Source: Sclerodactyla briareus | Taxonomy: Eukaryota > Echinodermata > Holothuroidea > Dendrochirotida > Sclerodactylidae | Reading direction: 5' to 3' | Length of the DNA stretch: 64,000 bases | Assembly: GCA_026419785.1 (NCBI GenBank) | Contig: JAODTK010005526.1 | Coordinates: 1-64,000, forward strand | The notes under the pieces: generated by a model | What the model saw: the letters and a program-made list of their open reading frames with translations, nothing else | Databases searched by the model: none | What the model was told of the DNA's origin: nothing | Translations under genes and position numbers: made by a program | Shown here: positions 23,660 to 34,740 of the stretch, one piece after another | How positions within the stretch are numbered: position 1 is the first letter of the stretch | Layout: each line of letters starts with the position of its first letter

Positions 23660-24656
23660 TGGGGTTGTGATTTTCGGGTAATATTCTGCCCGGGTCCCGT
23701 CCACAAAATTCGGGCGGGACACGGGTAACCGTATTTTAATGACCAAAAATCGTGAAACGATATTTCTGCTATCAACCTATCCTAATGTAGGTAAAGTAGT
23801 GTTAACAACTCAAGCCTAACGTTATCGCGATGTTGCACTGAGTTAGACATCGTTTTACATCAAAGGATATTGACAATTTAGAGGCCCAAGTTTTAGGTTT
23901 ATAATATAAAAGCTTACCCACATCATTCCCTTGGTTCTTACCGCTGACAATTTATAGCCTGGCATTTTAGTATCGATTGATGGCTGTTGGTTGTACTAAA
24001 CCAGGTTTCATTGTTCACGGTCCCGTAACTTTTCCTAAACAACTTGTTTTCCTGATCCGCTGGGCGCTCGTCACTTTCATGCGTGTGCAATACTTGTGGC
24101 GTCACAGCAGGCACAGGTGTTGAATTGTGCAGTGCGGAGTATACGTAGCAGTGTGATTAGTTGTGATGAAACGGACTAGTACAGGTCTGCTGGGAAGTGA
24201 GTGTCAGTGGCAGCGCTCTGAGGGAGCGCTTGTGAGATAGGAGAGGTTCACAACTAAAAGGTTTGTGTACAGATGTCGTAGTCTTGAGTTGCAGGGGCCC
24301 CATGACCCCATTGTCCGTCGTTTCGGTCACTTATTGTCGGCCTCAGAAGTAAGATGGTGCGACAGGGTGAGGGCACGCCGCTGCCGCGTCGCTAGTATGC
24401 AGGGCGGTTTGAGCCTATTATGTCTATGCCTGTGCTTCGCGAATGTCTGCTTTGTTTGCAGTATCGTATCGAGACAATTCCGTAATATTTAAAGTAAGAA
24501 AATGTGATAATTGTGAATGGAAAAAATATAGATTGTTTTATTGGCCTACTTTGCTTATTTTCACTATATTTTCGGGTATCTGGTAGTGGATTTTTATGCC
24601 CGGGTCCCGACACGATCGGGCGGGACCCCGTTGACCCGGGACTCGGTCCAGCCCTA
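23660..24656. mobile_element. hAT-like non-autonomous element
   Basis: The left end TGGGGTTGTGATTTTCGGGT and the reverse complement of the right end, TAGGGCTGGACCGAG, are related imperfect inverted repeats. Both subterminal regions carry CCCGGGTCCCG and CGGGCGGGAC words in inverted arrangement. Flanks CTATGAAC (23652-23659) and GTCTGAAC (24657-24664) agree at 6 of 8 positions, consistent with an old 8-bp hAT-type duplication. The interior has only short frames and no transposase signature. Confidence 0.6.
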
Positions 24657-26814
24657 GTCTGAACACGATCAGAATTTTTGAAATAGTCTTGATACTTTCA
24701 GCTTGTACGTGATTCTGTCTTCATTCAATTATAAATGGTTGGAGCTACCGCCTAGCGGTGCCAGTTTTGTCAGCAAAATTTTGTGTGTGCATGAATAGTT
24801 CATGCCCCACAAAAGTACGGTATTCGAAGGTCATTTAAAATTGGACAGATGAAAAAGAAACTTGGCGCATTTGTCAATTTTGGGAAATAACTCGGCTAGC
24901 ACTCTCTTTGAATACTGAATGATGAATGTGGTTTATAGGGAATAATATGTGCGCAAAAGCATATAATTCAGTGTTGACACTCAGTAGTTACATTGTTGCA
25001 GTACTAAGGCCTCCTATGAGGGAGCTCTAGATTTCACAATGGGGGACGCGTTCTGCAACAAAGACTAGTCATAGACAGTGAAGAGTTTTGGATTTTCCAA
25101 GAGACCCAATTAACAGTGGGTGTTTAAATGAGCGCACATTTTATGATGCCGTACAACTGTCGACATGGGGAATTATGGAATTCCATCAGTTTAGAGTAGT
25201 AAGGGTAACGTACCATAGATGCCAGGCAGCACCACACTGTGCCAACTTTCACACGTAGGACAATGTGTAAAAGTAGGTGATTTGTATCATAGATCCGCAT
25301 AGTACAACAGTGATTCATTGAAGTGGTACATGCGCACGTAAATTGACAGTACATCATAGTCCCGTCATGACATAAATTTAAGTCACTAATATTCTGGGGT
25401 CAGCACCACCTGGCTCTGACTTGTTGAGGAGAATCTGTGCCTTGTCCATTGTCTCCTATCTTTGAGAGTCATTCTAGATCAGGGGTTCCAATGAGGAGTA
25501 GGGGAATTCAAGATTTAGAGAGAAAAATAGTTCCCGTCAGTTTGAAAGTTTCATCCAAAAGCTTCCCAGGTGTGGCCCACTTCCTGTTTCTAATCATGGC
25601 AGGACTGCGAACAAAAAAAAGTTTCTGTGGGACTGCCTTTACTGAAAAGCCTGCAACTCTAACTGAGGGTTCGAGTCTGGAATGGTACTACTAGGGGGGA
25701 AAGGTAGTTATGCCAGAATCAAAGGGGTGAAACCGGTGGGAAAAGTTGGAACCTGCTCTGCTCTGGATAAGCAATTAGCTTGTATGCATGAAAAACTTTA
25801 CCCACTCTGGCTCAGAGCGGTATCTAAAAAATTCTAGGCCTATGGATTGCAAATTTGGGGAAGAGTCGTTGGCTTGTTAATTCTATATGACTGTCAGGCA
25901 AATAGGAAATGGTTTGGGGTTGTGGTCCACCTTGACAGAATGGACAAGTCAGCCATGAAGGGGGCATTAACTGGTTTAGCAGATTGCCAATTCCCAGTGG
26001 GAGTGGATTTATTTTTATATAAGGAATCGTAGTTACACACCGTGATTCCGTCCTTCACAGACACTTTCATCAGTGCAGTGATAGGAAGGCTTCTGCAGGA
26101 TTATATTATAACTTGTGAGAACAGTGCTGCAATCTTCCTCTATCTTGGAATTCGAGTGTGAAACAGGGCAGAAATATTATTTGGCTCACAAGGTTTCTTC
26201 TGAGAAATTCTAAATGTCCCCCAAAACAGGTCTTTCCTACATAATGTTCAGGATTCAATTGCCCACGTGGCTTCCCCTTTTGGGGGCTATTTGCAGTATT
26301 GACTATTGAGGGGGGCTAATAGCGCGGGGGCTCTAGCTTTATTCCTGAACGGAGTGAGAATACAGTAGATGTGAAAGTTTGTATTTGACATTGATAACGA
26401 AGAGTGAATAGGTAATACATAGAAATGGATGGATATACTGTAATTAGTGTCTGTAAGTCACAGTGTCAGTGTTGTATATACAGTATTCCAGATCCCATTC
26501 TAGAAAAGTTTGTTACCGGATTTCAAAGGTAATTGTTACATTGACTCTGTATACATGGTTTGTCATTGTATTACTGTGGTCCCCCTTCCCTCTCTCACAC
26601 ATGTACGACCATAGATACTTAAGGTTATTTGGCATGCATCATAGCAAGACACATTTTGTCTAGTGTAGAATACATCGACACACTGAATATTCTAGTAGAG
26701 GACCAACAAACACAATACATTGATAATTTGGCAATTCTCAATATCAAATGCACCCAAATATAACAGGTCATTGCTAGGCCATTCATATCTTTGTTGTATG
26801 ACTCCTCTCTTCAG
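24657..26814. other. stretch with no recognised gene; probable upstream or intronic DNA
   Basis: No domain-bearing frame, RNA gene or mobile element was recognised. It lies immediately upstream of the RRM exon and may be promoter or intron of that gene, but no promoter element could be supported. Confidence 0.4.
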
Positions 26815-27151
26815 TCCTATTTTTCCACAAACTCAAATCCGTGATGAGAAGCCGCAGCGCCCCATTCTATGGGATGACCCTTCGTCAACGCACCCATGGG
26901 GTACCAGCTAGCGGGAAAGATGGACCCAACAGCCAAGACCTAAAGGCCAAGCGGCCGTTTGTCTTTGTGGGGAACCTGAACCGGCGTTTGGTTACGGAGC
27001 AGGAGCTGATTCAGTATCTTGGCAAATACCGGCGAGATTCGCCGCTGCTCCCTCATGAAGGGTATGGCTTTCATCCAGTTCACGAATGATTACATGCCGG
27101 AAGGCCTGGTCAATGCAGAACATGGCCATTGTCCTGGGCTTCCGCCACTCG
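26815..27151 (+). CDS. exon encoding an hnRNP C/RALY-type RRM domain
   Basis: A splice acceptor (pyrimidine-rich tract ending TCTTCAG at 26814) precedes, and a donor CG|GTGAGG at 27151/27152 follows, an exon-sized open region. Translation gives KAKRPFVFVGNLN, whose FVFVGNLN (26958-26981) is an RNP2 motif, then VTEQELIQYLGKY, then HEGYGFIQFTNDYM (about 27054-27095) containing RNP1, then EGLVNAEHGH. This order and wording match the single RRM of hnRNP C, RALY and relatives, which bind U-rich RNA in the nucleus. Three small frame slips (near 27030, 27070 and 27128) are needed to read the domain through; as conservation is otherwise strong, assembly indels are as likely as pseudogene decay. The start is uncertain: an ATG at 26844 is in frame, or the exon continues from upstream. 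Only part of the gene is present here. Confidence 0.75.
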
Positions 27152-27334
27152 GTGAGGAATTGAGTGTTGTTATTTGAAATAAAATGTTAGCGCTTGCCAG
27201 GTTACCAAGGGGGGGGGGAAGAAGAAACCCTCCCATGCACCCAAAGTGACCAAAAAGAATAACACAAACAACTGTTTTTTTTTTTAGCTGAAACCCGCTA
27301 TGCTGGTTGAGCTATTGGATCTGCATGCACTCGC

Positions 27335-27431
27335 TTATCTATCTATCTATCTAGGTCTATCTATATATCTATCTATCTATCTATCTATCCATCCATCATC
27401 CATCCATCCATCCACCATCCATCCATCCTGG
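27335..27431. repeat. (ATCT)n and (ATCC)n microsatellite
   Basis: Tetranucleotide tract of ATCT changing to ATCC units, directly after the 5' module of the Helentron/HINE-like element. Copy 2 has an ATCT tract in the same place. Confidence 0.9.
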
Positions 27432-27459
27432 TGTGAACAATTGCCTTCTTGGCCTCCCA

Positions 27460-28730
27460 AAAGTCATTTCTGATGATGGATGTCGACAAACTTAGACAAA
27501 TCATTCATCGACTCTTGGGACATGTTTGACTTGTGAAGGTCAAGGTCAAAGACCAGGGGCAATATAGGCCATTATGTGTTAAAATTTCAAAAATGTAAGC
27601 TCCTCCACAAATTTTAATGCACAGTGCTGATGTTCGGTTCATTATGGAGGTCTAAAGGCCGTACCTTCGGGGTGTTAAGGATTTTTTGGTCGAGGCCCCA
27701 CTGGGCCCAAGAGCCCATTTTATGAAATTTCACCACAATAGTACTTGAAAGCAATTCCTCCCACACGATTATTTGATGTTATTCTAGGTTACATGTAATG
27801 CGTCCTTGGGGAGAGGGCTACCGGGGGTGTTCGGGAATTGTGCGCAGGACCACTTTGGGCCCTATGGCCAATTATATGAAATACCTAAAATCTTGTTCTC
27901 CTGCAAATTTTGTGACACAGTGCTGATGTTCAGTCGTTTTGGTGGTTACCAGCCATCTCTTTATATGTGGGGCCCTGGGGGGCCAATCATGTGGAATTTC
28001 GCAAAAAAAATGCTTCTCCGTTTTTACAAATCTCAGGCCCAGTGCTTGACATCGGTCATAATGTTGGTTTGACAGCTGTACCTTTGGGGTTGCTCAGGAA
28101 TTTTTGGGCTATCAGCCCATTTCATGAAGTTTAACACAGTGGTCTTGAAATGCAATATGTCCCACAAGCTTCAATTGATTTTCTTTTAAAGTTACAGAAA
28201 TGGTCCTTGGGTAGACTGCCCCATCTGGAATTTTGGGTCCAGGGCCCAGGTTTGGGCCCCAGGGCCCAATCATTGAACTTACTGCAAAATCTGTATCTCA
28301 TACAAAAATTCAGTTGCACAGTGCTGATGTTCGGCATAGTGATGGTCTAATAGACAAACTTTTGGGGGGTGTTGAGGATTATTTCTGTCCAAGGTCTGAC
28401 TCGGGCCCTAGGGCCAATTTCATGATATTTCACACAATGGTGTTCAAATTACATCTCATCACCCACACGCTTCAATGGTCTTCTTCAACGTTCATGTAAT
28501 GGTCTGTCAGGTAGAGGGCCATTTGGCTCATCCAGGAATTTGGGCCCAGGCCCAGTTTGGCCCCTAGGGGCCCATCTATGAAATACTGCGACAATATAGT
28601 ATTTCCTAAAATCTCGTTGAGCAGTGCCAAGGTGCGGTCAGAAGGGAATCCGTCTAATAGCCCATACCTTCATGTGCCCAGAGATTTGCATACTGCAGCT
28701 ATAGTGTGGTCAGACTGAGGAATTGAGTTT
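27460..28730 (+). repeat. tandem array of ~150-bp non-coding units
   Basis: Units alternate between two related types: one centred on GTCTAATAGCCGTACCTTCGG then GGTGTTCAGG, the other on GGTCCTTGGGTAGAGGGCC. All share GGGCCCAAGGGCCCAT-like palindromic G/C words and a CACAGTGCTGATGTTCGGTC word. About eight half-units can be followed. GGGCCC-rich text makes many short open frames that do not persist from unit to unit. Confidence 0.8.
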
Positions 28731-29409
28731 TAGGACATGGGTGTACAAGTGGAAGGGAAGATGATGAGAATAGGCAAAATCAATGAAGGAGATGACCCCC
28801 CACCTAAAATGTGCAATATTGTGAACACTTAAATATGATGATTAGATGAATTATGCTAATAGAATATTACAACATTGGGAATAAAAATGCAAAACATGAG
28901 AAGGACACCAAAAAACAAAAAACATTGCAAAAACCTACCACCCCTCCACCCTTCTTAAAGACAGAATGCAACGGTTTATTGCAGATGACAGTAGTAACTG
29001 CAAAGGTGCCTGTGTGAGATGGCAGGCAAAGTGTGGGGTATAGCCCAGAAATTTCACAAAATTCAGAGTAAAGTAATTTTAGAGTAGTCCCTCTAGGGCT
29101 CTGGTATTGATACAAAAAATAACCCTAAAAAAGGCAGTAGTAATATGAACATCAAGAGCATAGAGTATTAATTAGAATTCATTTGCCTATCCACCCGCTG
29201 AAAAAATAATAGGATTGAAAATCAGAAATGGAATAAGTGCCATTGTAATTCAGTATATAGATTAAGAAAATAGGAATGAGTGTGTTTGAACAATATACAG
29301 TGCCAATTGCAATCAGCAACTGGCCAACAATCCCCACTGCTTCCATAGCAAGTGTAAGACATGCTATACATTTAGGATTCATATAGAAACAATGATCAAT
29401 ATGGATATG

Positions 29410-29790
29410 AGTGAACCTTCCCACGAAAAATCTTGCCAACCCACTTCCTACCCGAAGTTTGTGTTGTTAAGCTCTGTATGAATAATGAGGACAAGTTACC
29501 CTCCCTCTGAAAAAGTTGGATCAAGTACAATTAGAAAAAAATACCCTTGACAAAACAATCGACCTCTACCCATCTGAGGCTGGGATAGGCTGGGATTGAG
29601 TTGACCCTGCCCCGAAAAACTTGTCACCCCATCCCCACACATGCAGAAGTATCTGTTTTAAGGATTGTATGAATATGAGACAAGGTACCCTCACTTTTGA
29701 TAATGTTGGATCAGTACAATAAAAACATACCCTGACAACATCCCCTTCTCCCCATCTGAGTCTGGGACAGGCAACTGTGCAGTAGCCTTC
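29410..29790. repeat. tandem pair of ~190-bp units
   Basis: Two direct copies, each containing GTATGAATA, GACAAG(G)TACCCTC, TTGGATCA and CCCATCTGAG(G/T)CTGGGA, repeat once with about 85 percent similarity by eye. The sequence is otherwise unassigned and lies in the presumed insertion within HINE copy 1. Confidence 0.7.
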
Positions 29791-30449
29791 ATTATACTAA
29801 AAAAAAAAAAGGAGACATTCTGTGCACATAGCCACAGACCCATGCTTCGCAGAAAATGACATATATATATAGTACAATTGCAACAATAACTAGTGTTTTC
29901 TCCACTCAGAGCTGGCTTGAAAAGAAGTCAACTTCTGGGGCTCAGAGGCCATTGCCCAAAAGCCCATGGCCATGGCCTTCAGGGCTTCCAGGCTCCGGTC
30001 ACCTCTTGCATTACTGGCTGCAACCCATTGCCAATGTGCAGCCTCCACCACTAATATCCAACCTCTGGGCTATTGTACACAACACCACATCTAATGTTAT
30101 GAGGAGGGAATAATAGCTTAAACATAACACAGAAACTACAATTCTAAATTTGGAAGAAGCTAAACTGCGATTACTTCTCATGGAACTAGCTGATTTGTCC
30201 TCGATGTTATCAGTATGATCTCGACCATAACACAAAGACTACTGTTAAGTAGCCATCAGTGTGTACCACAATTTCACCCATCATTCATTTTCTCTGCCCA
30301 GTAGGCCTATTCTTCTGATCTTACCTTGCTGTATTACAGCTTTTCAACACATGCAGAAGCCTTCCAGCCTCATCTAGAATTCCTGGTTATTTTGATCTTG
30401 GACAACTCACCTACCGTACTCTTCTCAAGAAGTGGCAAATGATATCAAT

Positions 30450-30620
30450 GCAGGGGTGTAACCTGTCCCGGGAACCACCATGTTACGTTTCCATCCAACA
30501 ACATCAGTGAATCCCCGGATCCGACCACTTTCTCAAACCTGGGAAGCAAAAGTCATGCCTCCATGTGTACTGTTTACAGCCGACCTGCCAAGACTTATTG
30601 TGAAACATTCCCCCGACAGA
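30450..30620 (+). repeat. dispersed repeat shared with 42.0 kb
   Basis: The run AACCTGTCCCGGGAACCACCATGTTAC, then GGATCCGACCACTTTCTC, is closely matched at 41995-42120 (AACCTGTCCCTGGGACCGCC, then GGATCCGACCACTTTCTC). Nothing identifies the family; similarity fades outside about 120 bp. Confidence 0.6.
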
Positions 30621-31384
30621 TACTTACATGTCCACTGCACACGAGCAATATTGGCAGGACAAAAAAAAAAAACCCAGGAAAGCCAGAAGTAATGGGGCAT
30701 GTTTTTCGTATGGGTTCAGCTATGAGCTGATTGATCAAATTAATGGCAACAAAGTTCGATGTAGGTGATCTAATCGGATTTTAGACACCAAACACCATAA
30801 TTAATGAGTACTTTGCCTATTCCATAGATTTTAATTGTGGATACGCCTCTTAGCAAGATACGCCATGACATAGGCTTGATGATGGAGTGACTTGCATATA
30901 ATCAAGATGGCAGGTTCATGGAATGACTAGATTTCACCATAAAATATGTGATAGGTGGACCAGTCAACAAAATTTACGATTGGCATTTCCAATGGGTGGG
31001 AATTCTCTCTCAGAGTTGTTAAAAAAACTAACCATCTTCCAACTCGACATGTAGAGTAGCTAGTCAATTGCTTCGTCTAATGGTAGAAACCACTGATTGC
31101 ACAAGCGGGCAAGACACTTGGGACAGATCACACGCCTTGTTCTCTCTCAATTGGTTATTTTCGATGGATGTTGACCGAACTGAGTAGCAATGTTAATTGA
31201 CTTCTAAGACAGCTGTGGCCTTATGAAGATCAGGGTCAAAAGGTTGTTACAGGACACGATAGGCAATTGTTTGAAATGCCTTCTTGACTTCGTGATCTCA
31301 AAACATATGACACATAATCTTTGAATTTGTTCTTGGTTCATTTGGTGCAGTTTGAGCTACCACACCATTGGTGCTCTTGTTCAG

Positions 31385-34337
31385 TTTGAAGCTGTTTATT
31401 TAGCCAATATCATAGCAGCATGTGTCTAGGGGCCCCATAAATTGTACTTATGTTGCGACTAGGGAGGATGAGGCAATTTATGAGGGTGCACTTCCTTGGA
31501 TGCCGACCTCAACCCCCCCCCATTCCCCACCCCGCCCCGAAACAAAATCTCCCGGTACGCCCCTGCAGTTGATGTATTCTGTTAGAGAGGAATCAGCTCC
31601 GTTGTGAGTTTGGACCTGCTATATACTACTCAGCTTTTACCAGGGAGGAAGGTCCCAATCCTACTGCCCTTTCTAGACGGTAAGTAACTCGAGGAAACCA
31701 TGGGCAGCAACCATGGGGGTAAGACAACTAGGGTGGTGTTCATGAGAGGGACATGGACCCCCAATATTCAGGAAGTCGCCTATCCTATTAACTTTTCTAC
31801 AGTGTTTTCGAAAGAGGGTCAATATTTCAACACAAAGTGCCACTATGAGTACAACCAGTGCTGTATGAGCTGCTGCCAACTTTTTTTTAAATGGGAAGTA
31901 GTTAGCTCATTGGGGGGGTTGGGCATCTTGAACATATCGAGTTTTATAGTAGTTTTAGCTTAATGCTCCGTGAACATCTAACAGACTCTGTATGATTAAC
32001 TTATATGGAGTGCCGAGCCTGAAATGGAGGGGGCAAGTTGCGAAACCCACTGTTGTGTTCCACTATTTTAACTTACAGGTTATAAAACCTTTGTGTAATT
32101 TGTTGTTGTCATGGGCTTGGGTGGGATTCTGGGCGCCTTGTATAGAAGAACAGGCTTGTTAAACTGACCCTGTCTACCAAAGAGGTAACAAGGAAGTGGC
32201 TTGAAAGGACTGTACAGCACAGTGGTTTATTGTGCTCCACTCAGTTCATTTGTTGGTTTGGACTTAACTTGCAAATTGTTAACGAGTTTGCAACCATGGC
32301 CTTGATTGCCGGAAGTGACATTCCCTGGGATTTCTGTTAGGCATTCAAACTCCATATCACATGTCAACTGTCCCCGTTTACCTTATATTTTTCCTTTTTT
32401 CCGGATTCTGGTGTGGTCTCGGTTTCCGGATGATTGAGCAAATTTGGTTCCCTGTTGAATGTGTACTAGTAGGAACCTATGTCGTTAGAGTGCAATGGAA
32501 ATGTTCATTCAGTTCCTTCTCCTGTTTTGAGCATAACTCGTAGGATCCTAATGGCAAGAAGTCTCCCTGGATCAGTTGTCCCCAGTTTTCCTGGCTTCAA
32601 AAGATCAGATACTGCATATAATGCACCTATCTTTACATGATTGTTGTTGTTTCGATTTTTTGACGGCCTGACCTGATTGATCAGCGGATTTGACGAGGTC
32701 CACAGGTTGCCATTTTGGAGTCCCTCATCTCCACAGTAACACGTCCACCATTTTTTCTTCATTTCTTCCTTGGGAGTTGAGTATTCCACAAGGTTTATCC
32801 TTAGGTGGCAGTTTATGATCGGTGAGGTCAAGTTATCACTCCATGGTTCTGCTTTAATAGCCAGGTGGGTCCACCGAAGTGGTTTTTTGCAGTTCGCAGA
32901 AAAGTGTTCAGATCCTGAGGTCACTGACATCAACCCAACCCATAGATACCTTGCTATTCAAAGGATTTGCATTTGTCTGGTCCGTGCAGCACTGAAGCTA
33001 TACCTCATTGTTTTATTTCTGGAGTCTGTTAATAATAATCAAATTGCCTGGTAGGTTTGATATCCTGATGGGGATTCAATAGAATAAATCTCTGTCCCCC
33101 CTAGGTGAGAGCCTGTCAGTCATTACGAACTCTTCCTCTGTCTTTTCTGGTGCTATATTCAAACATAGCCAACCGTGTTTATAACTGCATGGAGGACGGC
33201 ACACAACAGACACATCCTACAAAGAGTTGGTGTATTATGAGATATTAACACCACTGCACTGCCAAAAACACCCCAGGACCACTCGAGTCGACAATATTGA
33301 AACCAGAAGCATTTCAATTTGGCGAGGACTGCCTGAAGACTTGGGTATTAAACAGACACATGTCTATAACTCCACTCACTGCTGAATTGATTAGTGCAGT
33401 CGTGCAGTCTGTTACTTTACAGATTCAGGAACTGGTAAAGCCAATGTGCTGTTAGTAGAATTATGGACAGCGTGATTTTGTGTATTGGTGTCTTCTCCTC
33501 TGATTCCCATCTAGGAACCGAGCTTTTTATAGACATGCTCAACTAGTGATGGTTGGATAAGGTGCTCTGATTCGCAGATCCCACCCCATATAATGCTGAC
33601 ACAAATCCAACATGGCACTATGGAAGTCCTGAAGACTGGAAGCTCAAACTATATATAGGAAAAAATTGCGGTGCGCTGTCCTGGATTTGCAGTTAGGGAG
33701 AGTGCGCTCAAAGTGGACCTAATCAGACGTCAAAAAGTGTTTTGATGGGATGTATCGATAGCCATTGTCATCTACAACACCATCAACTACAGGACGTGGC
33801 ATCTGGGCTGTTTACCCTGAGGTCAACAACGAAAATTAACTTGCCCTATATACAAGCTAATTCTAACGTTGACATGATGTGTGGTTAATGTATACCTTTT
33901 CGATGTCACATCACATCGAAACAGTTTCTCATCTCAGTGTCATGCGTCGCGCCTTTATTCAGTGTTACCAGATGAGAAAAGAGAGGCCTCTTTAATGTTC
34001 CAATTTTGTCTGGCATTTGCAACCTTGCAGTGATTATTTGTTATTTAGTTCTGATAAACGAAATAAGCTCGTCAAGAAGGTTTGAAGGTTTTGAATATAT
34101 ACCTAATAACCTAATAACATAACCCTAAGTGTATGTGTCAGGTCATTTTGACCAGTCCAACCAGAGCTGAAGAGGTGCTGCTGGATAGCACTGAAGCTCT
34201 CTGCACTTTAATTATATAATTACGAAAATAACCTCCTTTTCCTTTTCCGATTTAGGATTGCGAATGATTCCCAACCCTCAGTCGCCCAAGATTCAGGAGT
34301 GAATCAGCAGTTTTGGGTACCCATTGGTTAATATACC
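31385..34337. other. stretch with no recognised gene
   Basis: Presumed intron or intergenic DNA between the RRM exon and the zinc-finger exons. The longest open frame, 142 codons on the minus strand at 32505-32933, has no recognisable domain. A poly-C patch lies near 31515-31535. Confidence 0.4.
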
Positions 34338-34450
34338 CAGGCCTCCCCAGAGGGCATAAAATTCATAAAATATGGTTTGAAAATGGGCAGGTACATAAAA
34401 TAGCATAAAATGAAGGGTAATCTAAAAATCATAAAATTTTGATAAAAATG
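34338..34450 (+). mobile_element. hAT-like left end (CAGGCCTCCC terminus)
   Basis: Starts CAGGCCTCCCCAGAGGGCAT and continues with repeated CATAAAAT words. The inverted counterpart GGGAGGCCTG closes at 40725 after a similar set of CATAAAAT and CATGAAAT words. CAGG-starting termini with subterminal repeats are typical of hAT elements. The flanking octamers (AATATACC and ATTTGTGG) do not match, so this may be the two ends of one 6.4-kb element or ends of two separate copies. Confidence 0.4.
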
Positions 34451-34626
34451 ATGTTTGGCTTATACATAAGCTTCTCATCCTTAGTCTCCTGAAATGTCAT
34501 TGTGTAGCTACATATGTACTACTCCACAATAGCTCACAGTTTGGATACAGCTTGTGCCTTTCAATTGGCGCTTGCATGTGTTATACATTGCACACTGTCA
34601 ATGTTCATGCAACAGTACTTAGTGTA

Positions 34627-34740
34627 GAGACCGGCACCTCCGGAACCGAGACCGAGACCACAACTTCGAGACCGAGACCATGAGCACAACTTTCGCGACC
34701 GAGACCAGCAAGGTCCGCGACCGAGATCGAGACCGAGACC
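34627..34740 (+). repeat. GAGACC tandem array
   Basis: Irregular repeats of GAGACC and CCGAGACCGAGACC. The arginine/serine-rich minus-strand frames over it are artefacts of the hexamer. A related array lies at 37483-37590. Confidence 0.8.

Larger units (their letters stand above)
27285..31384 (+). mobile_element. Helentron/HINE-like element, copy 1
   Basis: Begins TTTTTAGCTGAAACCCGC-TAT-GCTGGTTGAGCTA, a near-palindrome, and ends GTTTGAGCTACC followed by CACCATTGGTG and CTCTTGTTCAG. Thus TAGCTCAAAC/GTTTGAGCTA subterminal inverted repeats sit at both ends and a short hairpin sits at the 3' end. In between come an ATCT/ATCC microsatellite and an array of ~150-bp non-coding units. The same order recurs at 58125-60322. 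This architecture (inverted subterminal repeats, microsatellite, tandem core units, 3' hairpin) is that of Helentron-derived non-autonomous elements. About 2.4 kb between the array and the 3' end (28730-31190) has no counterpart in copy 2 and is probably later insertion. Confidence 0.65.

Noticed and set aside
27335-27431. CRISPR-like regular repeats
   Set aside because: Simple tetranucleotide microsatellite without spacers; no CRISPR array or cas-like gene anywhere in the window.
32505-32933. 142-codon open frame on the minus strand
   Set aside because: No recognisable domain, no splice or context support, and an overlapping plus-strand frame; length is within chance for 64 kb in six frames.
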